A stretch of 64,000 nt of DNA from NCBI RefSeq assembly GCF_003987275.1, contig NZ_PIQF01000004.1, positions 124,001 to 188,000 of the forward strand. The letters are read 5' to 3'. This document shows positions 27,487 through 36,837 of the stretch, one piece after another; positions within the stretch are counted from its first letter, which is position 1, and each line of letters starts with the position of its first letter. Made by a program: the position numbers and the translations under genes. Under the pieces are notes generated by a model. The model was not told where the DNA came from, did not search any database, and worked only from the letters and a program-made list of their open reading frames with translations. The stretch is from Idiomarina seosinensis (lineage in GTDB: Bacteria; Pseudomonadota; Gammaproteobacteria; Enterobacterales; Alteromonadaceae).

Positions 27487-27501
27487 CCGCTTTAAAGGCG
27501 G
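27487..27501. promoter_or_regulatory. Near-palindrome in the betT/TetR intergenic region
   Basis: CCGCTTTAAAGGCGG is an imperfect dyad around a central TTTAAA. It lies between the divergent BCCT and TetR genes, 50 bases upstream of the TetR start, a usual place for a TetR-type operator. Binding is inference only. Confidence 0.35.
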
Positions 27502-27550
27502 TAATCGCTTGTCTATACTGTCGACACCAAATAACCAACTGGGAGCAAAA

Positions 27551-28141
27551 ATGGCTAGGAAGCCACAGTTTGAGCGAGAAGCTGCATTAACCAATGCCAT
27601 GAATTTATTCTGGAAGCAGGGCTATCATGCAACTTCGATGAAAGATATTGAACTGGCTCTCGATATGCGCCCAGGAAGCATCTATGCGGCGTTTGGTAGT
27701 AAGCAAGAGCTATTTCAGGAAGCGATTGTTTGCTATGGCGATCAGACACGAGAAATGTTTGCTGAAGTGCTGGCGTCAGGAAACAGCGAGCTAGAAGGGC
27801 TTAAGAACTTATTGCTCGGAACTGCGCATCGTTATCACGAACACATACCGAGTAAAGCTTGTATGTTGGTTAAGACGTTGCTGGAGCTCAGTAATCAAGA
27901 TACTGTCGACAGTCAAAGCGTCAAAAGCTATATGAATGATCTACAAGAGATGTTCGAAGTGAAATTCCAGCGTGCTATTGATGCTGGTGAAATTTCCCAA
28001 CAAGCGAACGCTAAACGACTGGCCCACTTGTTTCAAACTAACGTCATTGGCCTTAGCGTCATGGCTCAACGCGATGTTTCAGTAGGCAAAATTGAACAAC
28101 TTGCGGAAGATATGGTGCTACATATTTTACCCATAGGATAA
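27551..28141 (+). CDS. TetR/AcrR-family regulator
   Basis: A regulator of about 196 residues. The ATG at 27551 follows GGGAG by 5 bases; an upstream in-frame TTG lacks a site. The HTH is near residues 25-48 (YHATSMKDIELALDMRPGSIY followed by AAFGSKQELF, written here in two parts). The ligand domain has a Cys in IPSKACMLVK. It diverges from the betT-like gene and converges with an MFS gene at zero distance. Either neighbour may be its target. It is not clearly BetI. Confidence 0.88.
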   Translation: MARKPQFEREAALTNAMNLFWKQGYHATSMKDIELALDMRPGSIYAAFGSKQELFQEAIVCYGDQTREMFAEVLASGNSELEGLKNLLLGTAHRYHEHIPSKACMLVKTLLELSNQDTVDSQSVKSYMNDLQEMFEVKFQRAIDAGEISQQANAKRLAHLFQTNVIGLSVMAQRDVSVGKIEQLAEDMVLHILPIG

Positions 28142-29350
28142 TTACTTCCGCTCAGTTAGCACTTGGCGGTAGCGCTTAGGGTTAAACTTGAACGTACAGA
28201 GTAAAATTATTGCACCAACGGCAATGTGCAGTTGCCAACCCAACGAATAGTTGCCACTGAAATCACGAAACCAGCCGGTTAGTAATGGCATCAAGCTGGC
28301 GAACATAAACCCGATTCCTTGCATAAATGACACTAGCCTGCCGGCTTGCACAGGATTATCGAGATGGTCCAGCGCCATCACGATGCACAATGGGAAAGCC
28401 CCACCCAGTCCAAAACCACATAACGCAGACCATAACCAGGGTGATGCATTAGGCCAGAAACTGAGTCCTGCAAAGCCGATCATTTGTGTTATTACTGCAA
28501 TAACAAGCCATAATCGACGGTCTTGCGAGCGGGAGAGTGCAGGGAGTAACAAGGCTCCTAAAACCTGAACTAAAGAGAACAGTGCTAATAAATTACCTGC
28601 TTGCTGCGCTGACCAGCCGAACTCTCCGTAAAAAGGCGCTATCCACGCAATAAACCCCGCATAACCGGCGTTGACTAAGGCAAAGTACGCGCCCAGAAAC
28701 CAGGCGCGCGGATACCGGTGGGCACGTAACAATTTGTGCCGCGGCGGAATGTCTGCAGTGGGTACCTTATTTTGAGGCAGCCACCAGATCAGCAGGCTAA
28801 GCAGTGCAAAAGCAGCCCAGCAAGCTAATGCGTAATAGCGCTCTGACAAAAGGTTGGCTAACCATGGAGTAATAACGGCACCGAGAGCGGCTCCGCCCAT
28901 TAAGGCTGCTGACCAGAGTCCAGTCACTAACCCCAGGCGGTTTAAATACTGATGTTTTGTTAGCTCAGGGATAATAATATGAAGCAAGGCAATACCAAAG
29001 CCGCCGATAAAAGCGCTTAGTAATAGCAGCGAAGTGGTTGGCGGAAATGCTCGTAACAGAAGCCCTGCTGTCAACACAATTAACCCAAGGCTGATGCCTT
29101 TCTTGTAGCCTAACGCCATGGTTAAACGACCGGCAAATAAAGCTAGCAAGCCAATCATTAAGATGGGCACTGTAGTCAATAAAGAAATATGACTGTAGGA
29201 AGCGTCGGTAGCGTTAACTAGTTCATCAGTCAGTGGGCCAACAGACGTTAAAAGAGGCCTTAAATTGAGTCCTAACAGAACCAACAGGAACAGCCCAAAA
29301 GCAATACCTATCTTAGCCTGCGGTGTTTTTGTCAGAGCGTGGTTAGACAA
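28142..29350 (-). CDS. MFS transporter, CynX/NimT-like
   Basis: A 402-residue major-facilitator carrier with about twelve helices. The N-terminal LNLRPLLTSVGPL segment is typical of the CynX/NimT group (cyanate or nitroimidazole transporters in E. coli). The start is TTG, with AAGGA about ten bases upstream and no better alternative in frame. Its stop touches the stop of the convergent TetR gene with no bases between them. The substrate is unknown. Confidence 0.87.
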   Translation of the reverse strand: MSNHALTKTPQAKIGIAFGLFLLVLLGLNLRPLLTSVGPLTDELVNATDASYSHISLLTTVPILMIGLLALFAGRLTMALGYKKGISLGLIVLTAGLLLRAFPPTTSLLLLSAFIGGFGIALLHIIIPELTKHQYLNRLGLVTGLWSAALMGGAALGAVITPWLANLLSERYYALACWAAFALLSLLIWWLPQNKVPTADIPPRHKLLRAHRYPRAWFLGAYFALVNAGYAGFIAWIAPFYGEFGWSAQQAGNLLALFSLVQVLGALLLPALSRSQDRRLWLVIAVITQMIGFAGLSFWPNASPWLWSALCGFGLGGAFPLCIVMALDHLDNPVQAGRLVSFMQGIGFMFASLMPLLTGWFRDFSGNYSLGWQLHIAVGAIILLCTFKFNPKRYRQVLTERK

Positions 29351-29499
29351 CCGACTTTATTCCTTGTATTGATATTTTAGCGGTAACTGTACTGGTTTTT
29401 TACTGAATAGTGAATGATGCGCTTTTACCAAACACCGACAAGCGTGTTATTCTTTACTGCCATTATCAACAAGTAATATAGCCTTGATGGCGACACATT

Positions 29500-30126
29500 A
29501 TGACGACTCAATCGGGTAATCTTTTTATTATTGCCGCCCCCAGCGGGGCCGGGAAATCAAGTTTAATCAAGGCCTTGTTGGATCGACATGCAGATGGTTC
29601 GATGCAGGTTTCAGTCTCCTCGACCACTCGGGCGCCCCGCCCCGGGGAGCAACATGGTGTGCATTACCACTTTCTGGATATGGCTGAATTTGAACAACGG
29701 ATTGCAGCCGGCGAGTTTTACGAGTGGGCGAGCGTGTTTGATAACTATTATGGTACTTCCCGCCGGGTCGTCGAAGATCTGTTAGAGCGTGGGATTGATG
29801 TGTTTTTAGACATCGACTGGCAGGGGGCTCAGCAAGTTCGAGAGCATCATCCGGAAACACGGTCGGTATTTATTATTCCGCCGAGCCTTGAATGCCTGCA
29901 ACAACGCTTGAGAAACCGCGGGCAGGACAGCGATGAAGTTATTGCTAAGCGAATGGCAAAGGCACAAGCCGAAATGTCGCACTACCACGAATTTGACTAT
30001 TTGCTGGTGAATGATGATTTTGACCAGACTTTGTCGCAGCTAGAGCATATCGTGTTGGCACAACGCAACAGAATGCCGGTACAACAAGTCGTTCATGCAG
30101 AAACTCTAAAGGAATTGCTTGGCTAA
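29500..30126 (+). CDS. gmk: Guanylate kinase
   Basis: Phosphorylates GMP to GDP with ATP. The 208-residue protein has the P-loop [10 protein letters not shown] (residues ~13-22), the GMP-binding [18 protein letters not shown] segment (residues ~41-58) and the [10 protein letters not shown] motif. It is the first gene of the conserved gmk-rpoZ-spoT cluster of gammaproteobacteria. Confidence 0.97.
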   Translation: MTTQSGNLFIIAAPSGAGKSSLIKALLDRHADGSMQVSVSSTTRAPRPGEQHGVHYHFLDMAEFEQRIAAGEFYEWASVFDNYYGTSRRVVEDLLERGIDVFLDIDWQGAQQVREHHPETRSVFIIPPSLECLQQRLRNRGQDSDEVIAKRMAKAQAEMSHYHEFDYLLVNDDFDQTLSQLEHIVLAQRNRMPVQQVVHAETLKELLG

Positions 30127-30194
30127 CGGGCCGCTTTTCCGTATAATTCTTAACCTTTCGAAAAATAACACTCAGGCATTATTGGGAGTAAACC

Positions 30195-30467
30195 ATGGCT
30201 CGCGTAACCGTTGAAGATGCAGTAGACCGCGTTGGTAACCGTTTTGATTTAATTTTATTAGCTTCGCGTCGTGCTCGCCAGTTGGCGGTACAGGGCAAAG
30301 AACCTCTGGTCGAGGTGAAAAACGAAAAGCCAACTGTCATCGCTTTGCGTGAGATAGAGCGTGGCTTGATTGATAACGACCGTTTAGATGCTGAAGACCA
30401 ACAAGCTCAGCAGCAAGCTGATGCTGAAGAATTGCAAGCAGTGAACGCTTTGCGTGGTGTTGAGTAA
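30195..30467 (+). CDS. rpoZ: RNA polymerase omega subunit
   Basis: The 90-residue omega subunit, which helps RNA polymerase assembly and forms part of a ppGpp site. [19 protein letters not shown] and [16 protein letters not shown] are diagnostic. GGGAG lies just upstream. It is 68 bases after gmk and is followed by a strong terminator. Confidence 0.98.
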   Translation: MARVTVEDAVDRVGNRFDLILLASRRARQLAVQGKEPLVEVKNEKPTVIALREIERGLIDNDRLDAEDQQAQQQADAEELQAVNALRGVE

Positions 30468-30476
30468 GCAGATCCT

Positions 30477-30506
30477 GCCAACGGTAACCCTATCGTTGGC
30501 TTTTTT
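30477..30506 (+). terminator. Rho-independent terminator after rpoZ
   Basis: GCCAACG and CGTTGGC form a 7-bp stem around a 10-base loop, directly followed by six T residues. It separates gmk-rpoZ from spoT. Confidence 0.9.
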
Positions 30507-30579
30507 CTCTTTTCCTCGTATTCTGTCATTAAGTTCCGATTCCAGGTTTTCCTTTACGTATCTGTCGCGGGGATAGCAG

Positions 30580-32685
30580 GTGTATCTATTTGAAGGCTTG
30601 AAAACTCAAATTAGTGAGTATTTGCCTGCTGAACAAATTGAGCAGGTTGAGCAGGCATTTATTGTTGCTAATGATGCGCACAGTAGCCAAAAGCGCAGTA
30701 GCGGCGAACCTTATATTACCCACCCAGTAGCTGTTGCCAGCTTGTTAGCCGATATGCGGCTCGATCAAGAAACCTTGATGGCGGCGCTGTTGCATGACGT
30801 GATCGAGGATACGGAAACTCAGCGAGAAGATTTAGCGGAATTGTTCGGTGCGACGGTCGCTAACTTGGTTGAGGGAGTGTCTAAGCTCGATAAGCTGCAG
30901 TTTGATTCAAAAGAAGAGGCTCAGGCGGAAAACTATCGCAAGATGATCATGGCGATGGTGCAGGATATTCGAGTTATTTTAATCAAGCTGGCAGACCGTA
31001 CGCACAACATGCGTACGATTCAACATTTACGTCCCGACAAGCGACGTCGCATCGCCCGCGAAACATTAGAAATTTATGCGCCATTGGCGCATCGCCTCGG
31101 CATCCACGATATAAAAAACGAGCTTGAACAGCTTGGGTTTTGGGCTTTGTACCCTTGGCGGGCAAGGCTTTTGGAGTCGGAAGTCAAAAAAGCGCGAGGC
31201 AATCGTCGTGAATTTGTCGAGCGTGTGCATAGTGAAATTGAATCCCGGCTAGAGGGCAATGAAATTAGCGCCCGGGTACTTAGCCGCGAAAAACATTTAC
31301 ACAGCATATATCGCAAAATGCAAAATAAAGAATTGCGTTTTGGTCAGGTCATGGATGTTTATGCCTTCCGGGTTATCGTCGACAGTGTCGATACTTGTTA
31401 CCGGGTACTTGGTGCACTGCACAATTTATACAAGCCGATAGAGACGCGCTTTAAAGACTATATTGCGATTCCAAAATCGAACGGCTATCAATCATTGCAT
31501 ACCTCGCTCAAAGGTCCGCATGGAGTGCCGGTTGAAATCCAGATTCGCACCGAAGAAATGGAGTTAATGGCTGATCGCGGTGTGGCCGCCCACTGGCTCT
31601 ACAAAAATACAGATGATGCTAGTACTACCGCTCAGGTTCGGGCCCGAAAATGGATGCAAAGCTTACTTGAATTGCAACAAAGTGCGGGCAGTTCATTCGA
31701 GTTTATTGAAAACGTTAAGTCGGATCTTTTCCCTGACGAAATTTACGTATTTACTCCCGATGGTCGTATTATTGAGTTACCGCAGGGTGCTACCGCGGTT
31801 GATTTTGCGTACGCGGTGCATACTGATGTTGGTAACACCTGTATTGGCGCTCGCGTCAATCACCGGACCTACTCACTAAGCAAACCGTTGGAAACCGGGC
31901 AGACGGTTGAAATAAAAACGGCCGCGGGGTCGCGACCTAATATTGCGTGGCTTAATTTTGTGGTGACCGGTAAGGCGCGCGCAAAAATACGCCAGTATTT
32001 AAAAGGACAGGAAGCGTCAGAAGCGCAACAGCTTGGCGAACGGTTACTACGCTCAGCTTTGGGGCCGGTTAGTTATGATGACCTGCCAGACACAGAGTTT
32101 GCGCGGGTCTTAAAAGAGACTAAAATAGAAAGTAAAGCTGACCTGTTAAAGCAAATTGGCTTAGGCAATATGATGTCAGTCGCTATTGCAAAACGCCTAC
32201 TGGGTGAAATCCAGCCCTTAAAGGATGACGCAGCTTCTCAAAAAAGCCTGTCAATTAAAGGTGCTGAGGGTCTACTGGTTAGCTTTGCCAAATGCTGCCG
32301 GCCGATTCCGGGTGATGATATTATTGCCCACGTTAGTCCGGGCAAGGGCCTTGTTATACATCGCCGGGAGTGCAAGAACGTACGAGGTCACGAAGACGAA
32401 CCTGGACGTTACTTCCCGGTCGAGTGGGATAATAAGCCAGAGTCAGAATTCATTTCTGAAATACGCATTGAGATAGTTAATCATCAAGGCGCACTCGCAA
32501 AATTGACCTCTGCTATTGCAACGACAGGTTGTAATATAGACGGGCTGAAGACCGAAGAAATTGATGCCAATATTTATTTTATTGATGTTGCACTTACGAT
32601 AAAAAATCGAAAACATCTTGCCGATGTTATTCGTCATATTCGTAAGATGCCTGATGTACAGCGCGTGACGCGTTTAAGGAAGTAA
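30580..32685 (+). CDS. spoT: Bifunctional (p)ppGpp synthetase/hydrolase SpoT
   Basis: A 701-residue enzyme that degrades and, weakly, makes (p)ppGpp. The order is an N-terminal HD hydrolase with an intact HDVIEDT motif (about residues 72-78), a synthetase domain ([20 protein letters not shown]), a TGS domain ([20 protein letters not shown]) and a C-terminal ACT domain. The intact HD motif distinguishes it from RelA. The start is a GTG with GGGGA about 8 bases upstream. It is followed 2 bases later by ridA. Confidence 0.97.
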   Translation: MYLFEGLKTQISEYLPAEQIEQVEQAFIVANDAHSSQKRSSGEPYITHPVAVASLLADMRLDQETLMAALLHDVIEDTETQREDLAELFGATVANLVEGVSKLDKLQFDSKEEAQAENYRKMIMAMVQDIRVILIKLADRTHNMRTIQHLRPDKRRRIARETLEIYAPLAHRLGIHDIKNELEQLGFWALYPWRARLLESEVKKARGNRREFVERVHSEIESRLEGNEISARVLSREKHLHSIYRKMQNKELRFGQVMDVYAFRVIVDSVDTCYRVLGALHNLYKPIETRFKDYIAIPKSNGYQSLHTSLKGPHGVPVEIQIRTEEMELMADRGVAAHWLYKNTDDASTTAQVRARKWMQSLLELQQSAGSSFEFIENVKSDLFPDEIYVFTPDGRIIELPQGATAVDFAYAVHTDVGNTCIGARVNHRTYSLSKPLETGQTVEIKTAAGSRPNIAWLNFVVTGKARAKIRQYLKGQEASEAQQLGERLLRSALGPVSYDDLPDTEFARVLKETKIESKADLLKQIGLGNMMSVAIAKRLLGEIQPLKDDAASQKSLSIKGAEGLLVSFAKCCRPIPGDDIIAHVSPGKGLVIHRRECKNVRGHEDEPGRYFPVEWDNKPESEFISEIRIEIVNHQGALAKLTSAIATTGCNIDGLKTEEIDANIYFIDVALTIKNRKHLADVIRHIRKMPDVQRVTRLRK

Positions 32686-32687
32686 TC

Positions 32688-33080
32688 ATGTCAAAAGTTA
32701 TTATTGCCACGGAAAAAGCCCCGGCCGCGATTGGAACCTATTCGCAAGCGGTTAAAATTGGAACGACGGTTTACCTATCGGGGCAGATCCCGTTAAAGCC
32801 CGACACTATGGAGCTTGTAAGCGAAGATTTTGCGCAACAGGCGGAGCAGGTTTTTAAAAACTTGTCGGCGGTGTGCGAGGCTGCCGGAGGCGAACTGCAG
32901 GATATGGTAAAAGTACAAATCTACTTAACCGATTTATCAGAATTTGCCATTGTGAATGAGGTAATGGCTAAGTTTTTCAGAACGCCTTATCCGGCACGCG
33001 CAGCGATTGGCGTTAAGCAGTTGCCGAAAGGTTCTCAAATTGAAATAGACGGTATTTTAGAGCTGCCCAGCACTAATTGA
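32688..33080 (+). CDS. ridA: RidA/YjgF-family enamine/imine deaminase
   Basis: A 130-residue RidA protein that hydrolyses reactive 2-aminoacrylate-type enamines. The catalytic Arg in [20 protein letters not shown] (about residues 103-122) and the [19 protein letters not shown] start region are intact. The conserved spoT-ridA order supports the name. A GGAAGTAATC spacer makes a close SD to the ATG. Confidence 0.96.
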   Translation: MSKVIIATEKAPAAIGTYSQAVKIGTTVYLSGQIPLKPDTMELVSEDFAQQAEQVFKNLSAVCEAAGGELQDMVKVQIYLTDLSEFAIVNEVMAKFFRTPYPARAAIGVKQLPKGSQIEIDGILELPSTN

Positions 33081-33130
33081 TTTGGGCAGCCTGTAAATAT
33101 TCAGAGAAGCGGCTTATGCAGCCGCTTCTT
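33062..33130 (+). terminator. Two tandem hairpins at the ridA / NhaC convergence
   Basis: The first hairpin (GCTGCCCA 33062-33069 with TGGGCAGC 33083-33090) spans the ridA stop. The second (AGAAGCGGCT 33105-33114 with AGCCGCTTCT 33120-33129, loop TATGC) overlaps the stop codon of the convergent NhaC gene and runs into TTGCTTTTC. The second is the likelier terminator for the spoT-ridA transcript. Confidence 0.65.
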
Positions 33131-34463
33131 GCTTTTCGGGCTCCCGATCTTCCAGCGGTCGGCGCCAAATAATCATGACCAATGCTACCCCGCCTAAAAT
33201 AAAGCAATAACCAGTATTTAAACTCACTGACAGTGGTGAGATACCAAAACTTGCGCCCATTAGCAGCGCCTGCGCGCCGTAAGGCAGTGCGCCCTGCACT
33301 GTACAGGCAAAGATATCCAGTAAGCTGGCGCTTTGCCGACGAGCAAGGTTACCTTGTGTTGCTAAGCGTTTGCTAACCTCGCCAGCGAGCAGGATACTAA
33401 CTGTATTATTAGCGACACAAAAATTTGTTAACGAAGTTAGGCCAGCGATACCAAGTGCCGAGGAGCGCTGTTTGTGTTTACTCACTCGACCCGCAACGGA
33501 TTCAACAAAGCGGGCTAGAAAGGCAAGTCCGCCCTGTTGCCGAATTAAGCCCGAAAGCCCCCCTATCAGCAAGGATAGGAGGAAAATCTCTTGCATGCTC
33601 GAAAAGCCGTCGTACACATCTTGGCTAAATTTCACCCATTGGTAGTCGACTGTCACCATACCGAATGCAGCCGCCATCACGATACCAAGACCCAGCACAG
33701 CAAATACGTTTAACCCCATCACAGCAAGCACGATAATTGCAAAGTAAGGTAGACATAGCCACAGGTTTGCCTCTGGAATTTTAAGCGGCACACCACTAGT
33801 GTCGTAGGACATTAACCAAACCACGGTAAGTATGGCCGCGGGTACGGCGATTTTTAAGTTAGCCCGAAACTTGTCGCGCATGCTACAACCTTGAGTACGA
33901 GTTGCGGCAATGGTTGTGTCGGAGATAATTGATAAGTTATCACCAAACATGGCGCCGCTGACTAAGACGCCGGCTAGCAGCGGTAAGCTAATGTCAGTGG
34001 CCTCACCAATTCCTAGTACCACCGGTGCCAGCGCGGCCAGAGTTCCCATCGATGTTCCCATGGCAGTAGAAATAACACCGGCGATTAAAAATAGCCCGGG
34101 AATCAGGAACCAGGCAGGAATTATATTTAAGCCCAGTGCGACCATCGCATCGACACCACCAGTGGCTTCGGCAACGGTAGAAAATGCTCCGGCTAACAAA
34201 TAGATCATGCACATGGTTATGATGTTGCTATCACCAACACCAGCAACAAAGGTTGCTATGCGCTCTTCGAAGGCTTGTTTGCTGAGTAAAATACCCAACA
34301 CGATAGCCGGCAAAATGGCAACTGGACTAGGCAGTTGGTAAAAGGCGTATTCTACCCCTTCACTTTGAAAGTAAATTCCAGTTCCCAAAAACAGAGCCAG
34401 AAATAGAGCGAGCGGCAATAGCGCTATAGCACTTGGGGGCTGAGCCGGGGCCGTTGAGTTCAT
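33114..34463 (-). CDS. NhaC-family Na+/H+ antiporter
   Basis: A 449-residue polytopic membrane protein of the NhaC superfamily with about eleven helices. Conserved segments include GDSNIITMCMIYLLAGAFS, the GTSMGTLAALAPV motif and SGAMFGDNLSIISDTTIAA, where the Asp-rich helix is usually in the ion path. NhaC proteins exchange sodium for protons; some relatives move malate/lactate or other metabolites. It is a single gene on the minus strand between the ridA and nitrilase genes. Confidence 0.88.
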   Translation of the reverse strand: MNSTAPAQPPSAIALLPLALFLALFLGTGIYFQSEGVEYAFYQLPSPVAILPAIVLGILLSKQAFEERIATFVAGVGDSNIITMCMIYLLAGAFSTVAEATGGVDAMVALGLNIIPAWFLIPGLFLIAGVISTAMGTSMGTLAALAPVVLGIGEATDISLPLLAGVLVSGAMFGDNLSIISDTTIAATRTQGCSMRDKFRANLKIAVPAAILTVVWLMSYDTSGVPLKIPEANLWLCLPYFAIIVLAVMGLNVFAVLGLGIVMAAAFGMVTVDYQWVKFSQDVYDGFSSMQEIFLLSLLIGGLSGLIRQQGGLAFLARFVESVAGRVSKHKQRSSALGIAGLTSLTNFCVANNTVSILLAGEVSKRLATQGNLARRQSASLLDIFACTVQGALPYGAQALLMGASFGISPLSVSLNTGYCFILGGVALVMIIWRRPLEDREPEKQEAAA

Positions 34464-34584
34464 GCGACTTCCTTTATTGTTTTTATTTAGACGTCCAGAA
34501 GTTTATACACCTAATGGTTCTGGTGCAACCCTGATCAAATTACGTGTAAACTACCTATAACATGGTTTTACAACTGGGGCAGCT

Positions 34585-36114
34585 ATGAGTCCGGACGAGT
34601 TACATTTACAAATACGCAATTTACGGCTGGAGGATTATCCTCAGCTAAAAGAATTAATGGACGCGGTTTATACCGATATTGGCGGTGCCTGGAGTCAGTT
34701 TACGATCGAGAAACTGATTAAGGACTTTACCGAAGGGCAGTTCTGTCTCGAAGACAACGGTAAAATCGTAGGGGTCGCGTTGACCGTAAAGGTCGCTTAT
34801 AACAAGTTTTCCAACCCACATACCTATGATGACTTAATTGGTCACAGAGAAGCGATTCTTAACGACAAAAAGGGTGACGCTCTTTATGGGCTAGATGTTC
34901 TTATTCACCCGGAATACCGAGGGTTTCGCTTAGGTCGGAGACTTTATGATGCGCGCAAAGAGTTGTGTCGTCAGGCTAACTTAAGAGCAATTCTTGCGGG
35001 TGGCCGGATCGTTAATTATCACAAGTACTTTAATGAATTAACGCCAAGTCAGTATTTGGATAAAGTGCAACGGCGTGAAATTTACGATCCGATTTTAACT
35101 TTTCAATTGGCCAATGACTTTAACGTTAAGCGGTTGCTTGGCAAGTACCTACCCGAAGACGAAAAATCACGGGGCTTTGCGACTTTACTCGAGTGGAATA
35201 ACTTTCTCTATGATCCCTCCACCAGTATTTTAACCACTCGTATACAGAATGTGCGTGTGGGTGCAGTCCAGTGGCAAATGCGCTCGGTAGAGTCAGTAGA
35301 CGAGTTGCTGCAGCAGGTTGAGTACTTTGTTGATGCACTGTCGAACTACCAAAGTGACTTCGCTGTGTTCCCTGAATTTTTCAATGCGCCGTTAATGGGC
35401 CTGACGGATAAAAGCCAGCAAATGAGCGCGATTCGTTTTCTGGCCGATTATACCGAGCACTTTAAGCGTGAAATGTCACAGATGGCAGTGAGTTATAATA
35501 TCAATATTATAACTGGCTCAATGCCGCTGCAGGAAGGCGATACTATCTATAACGTATCGTATTTGTGTCGTCGCGATGGCTCAATTGAAGAACAGGCTAA
35601 ATTGCATATCACTCCGCATGAAAAGCGCGACTGGGTTATTTCAGGTGGCAATGACGTGAAAGTATTCGATACCGATGCAGGCCGTATCGGTATTTTAATC
35701 TGCTACGACGTTGAGTTTCCGGAGCTTGGCCGAATAATGGCGGAAGAGGGTTTGGAAATCTTATTTGTACCGTTTTGGACTGATACCCGTAATGCGTATT
35801 TGCGCGTACGTCACTGTGCTCAGGCGCGAGCCGTTGAAAACGAGTGCTACGTGGTGATATGTGGCAGTGTAGGTAATCTACCCGAAGTCGAAAGCCTGGA
35901 TGTTCAATATGCCCAGTCGGCCGTATTTTCGCCGTCAGATTTTGCTTTCCCACATGACGCGATAATGTCAGAAACGACCCCAAATACGGAAATGTTAATG
36001 TTTTCGGATTTAAACTTAGACGAGTTACGCTACTTGCATCACGAAGGGTCGGTGACCAACATACAAGACCGTCGCACGGATATTTATGAGGTATCGCGGA
36101 AGAACCGTAGCTAA
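34585..36114 (+). CDS. GNAT/carbon-nitrogen hydrolase fusion protein
   Basis: A 509-residue fusion. Residues ~1-190 form a GNAT acyltransferase domain (GLDVLIHPEYRGFRLGRRLY contains the acetyl-CoA loop). Residues ~215-500 form a nitrilase-superfamily domain with a complete catalytic triad: Glu in AVFPEFFNAP, Lys in QAKLHITPHEKRDW and Cys in GILICYDVEFPE. The enzyme would hydrolyse an amide or transfer an acyl group; its substrate is not known. It is a single gene, with its own start (ATG, GGGGCAG upstream) and trmH 39 bases downstream. Confidence 0.9.
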   Translation: MSPDELHLQIRNLRLEDYPQLKELMDAVYTDIGGAWSQFTIEKLIKDFTEGQFCLEDNGKIVGVALTVKVAYNKFSNPHTYDDLIGHREAILNDKKGDALYGLDVLIHPEYRGFRLGRRLYDARKELCRQANLRAILAGGRIVNYHKYFNELTPSQYLDKVQRREIYDPILTFQLANDFNVKRLLGKYLPEDEKSRGFATLLEWNNFLYDPSTSILTTRIQNVRVGAVQWQMRSVESVDELLQQVEYFVDALSNYQSDFAVFPEFFNAPLMGLTDKSQQMSAIRFLADYTEHFKREMSQMAVSYNINIITGSMPLQEGDTIYNVSYLCRRDGSIEEQAKLHITPHEKRDWVISGGNDVKVFDTDAGRIGILICYDVEFPELGRIMAEEGLEILFVPFWTDTRNAYLRVRHCAQARAVENECYVVICGSVGNLPEVESLDVQYAQSAVFSPSDFAFPHDAIMSETTPNTEMLMFSDLNLDELRYLHHEGSVTNIQDRRTDIYEVSRKNRS

Positions 36115-36153
36115 TTAATTGTTCACGAAAAGTATGACAGGAAGCCAGAGTCG

Positions 36154-36837
36154 ATGAGTCCGGAGCGATTTGCGCGAATTAATGAACTGTTAGACAAACG
36201 TCAGCTTGACCTAACAGTCGTCATGGAAAATGTGCACAAAAACCATAACCTGTCGGCAGTGATACGCACTGCCGATGCGATTGGCGTTCATGCAATGCAT
36301 GCCGTCTGGCAATCTCGAAAAACCAAGCTCTCCCGGAGTACTGCGTCAGGCAGCCATAAATGGGTGGGTGTACAACATTACTCCGAGCTGGAGTCAGCAG
36401 TCGCTAATGTGCGGCAACAAGGCATGCAGCTTATCGTCACGCATTTAAGCGATTCTGCGGTTGATTTTCGTGACGTTGACTACACTAAGCCGACTGCTAT
36501 TTTATTAGGTCAGGAGAAGCAGGGCGTTAGCGAACAGGCACTAGCCATGGCTGACCAGCATGTCATGATTCCGATGCTGGGCATGGTTCAGTCGTTAAAT
36601 GTCTCGGTGGCGGCTGCGGTTATCCTATATGAAGCACAACGACAGCGAGAACAAGCCGGGCTTTATGGAATGCCTCAGATCAGTGAGCAGGAGCGTTACC
36701 GGATTTTGTTTGAACGAGGACACCCAGTGTATGCGAAAGCTTGTCAACGTAAGGGGCTTGGCTATCCGCAACTCGATCAGACGGGGCAAATTATTGCGGA
36801 TGACAATTGGTGGCAGGCAATGAGAGCAGCTAAGTAG
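36154..36837 (+). CDS. trmH: tRNA (guanosine-18-2'-O)-methyltransferase
   Basis: A 227-residue SPOUT methyltransferase. The three conserved motifs are visible: NHNLSAVIRTADAIGVH (motif 1, residues ~29-45), ILLGQEKQGVSEQAL (motif 2) and MLGMVQSLNVSVAAAVILYE (motif 3), which build the SAM-binding knot. TrmH methylates the ribose of G18 in tRNA. The stop codon abuts the recG start, so they are co-transcribed. Confidence 0.95.
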   Translation: MSPERFARINELLDKRQLDLTVVMENVHKNHNLSAVIRTADAIGVHAMHAVWQSRKTKLSRSTASGSHKWVGVQHYSELESAVANVRQQGMQLIVTHLSDSAVDFRDVDYTKPTAILLGQEKQGVSEQALAMADQHVMIPMLGMVQSLNVSVAAAVILYEAQRQREQAGLYGMPQISEQERYRILFERGHPVYAKACQRKGLGYPQLDQTGQIIADDNWWQAMRAAK

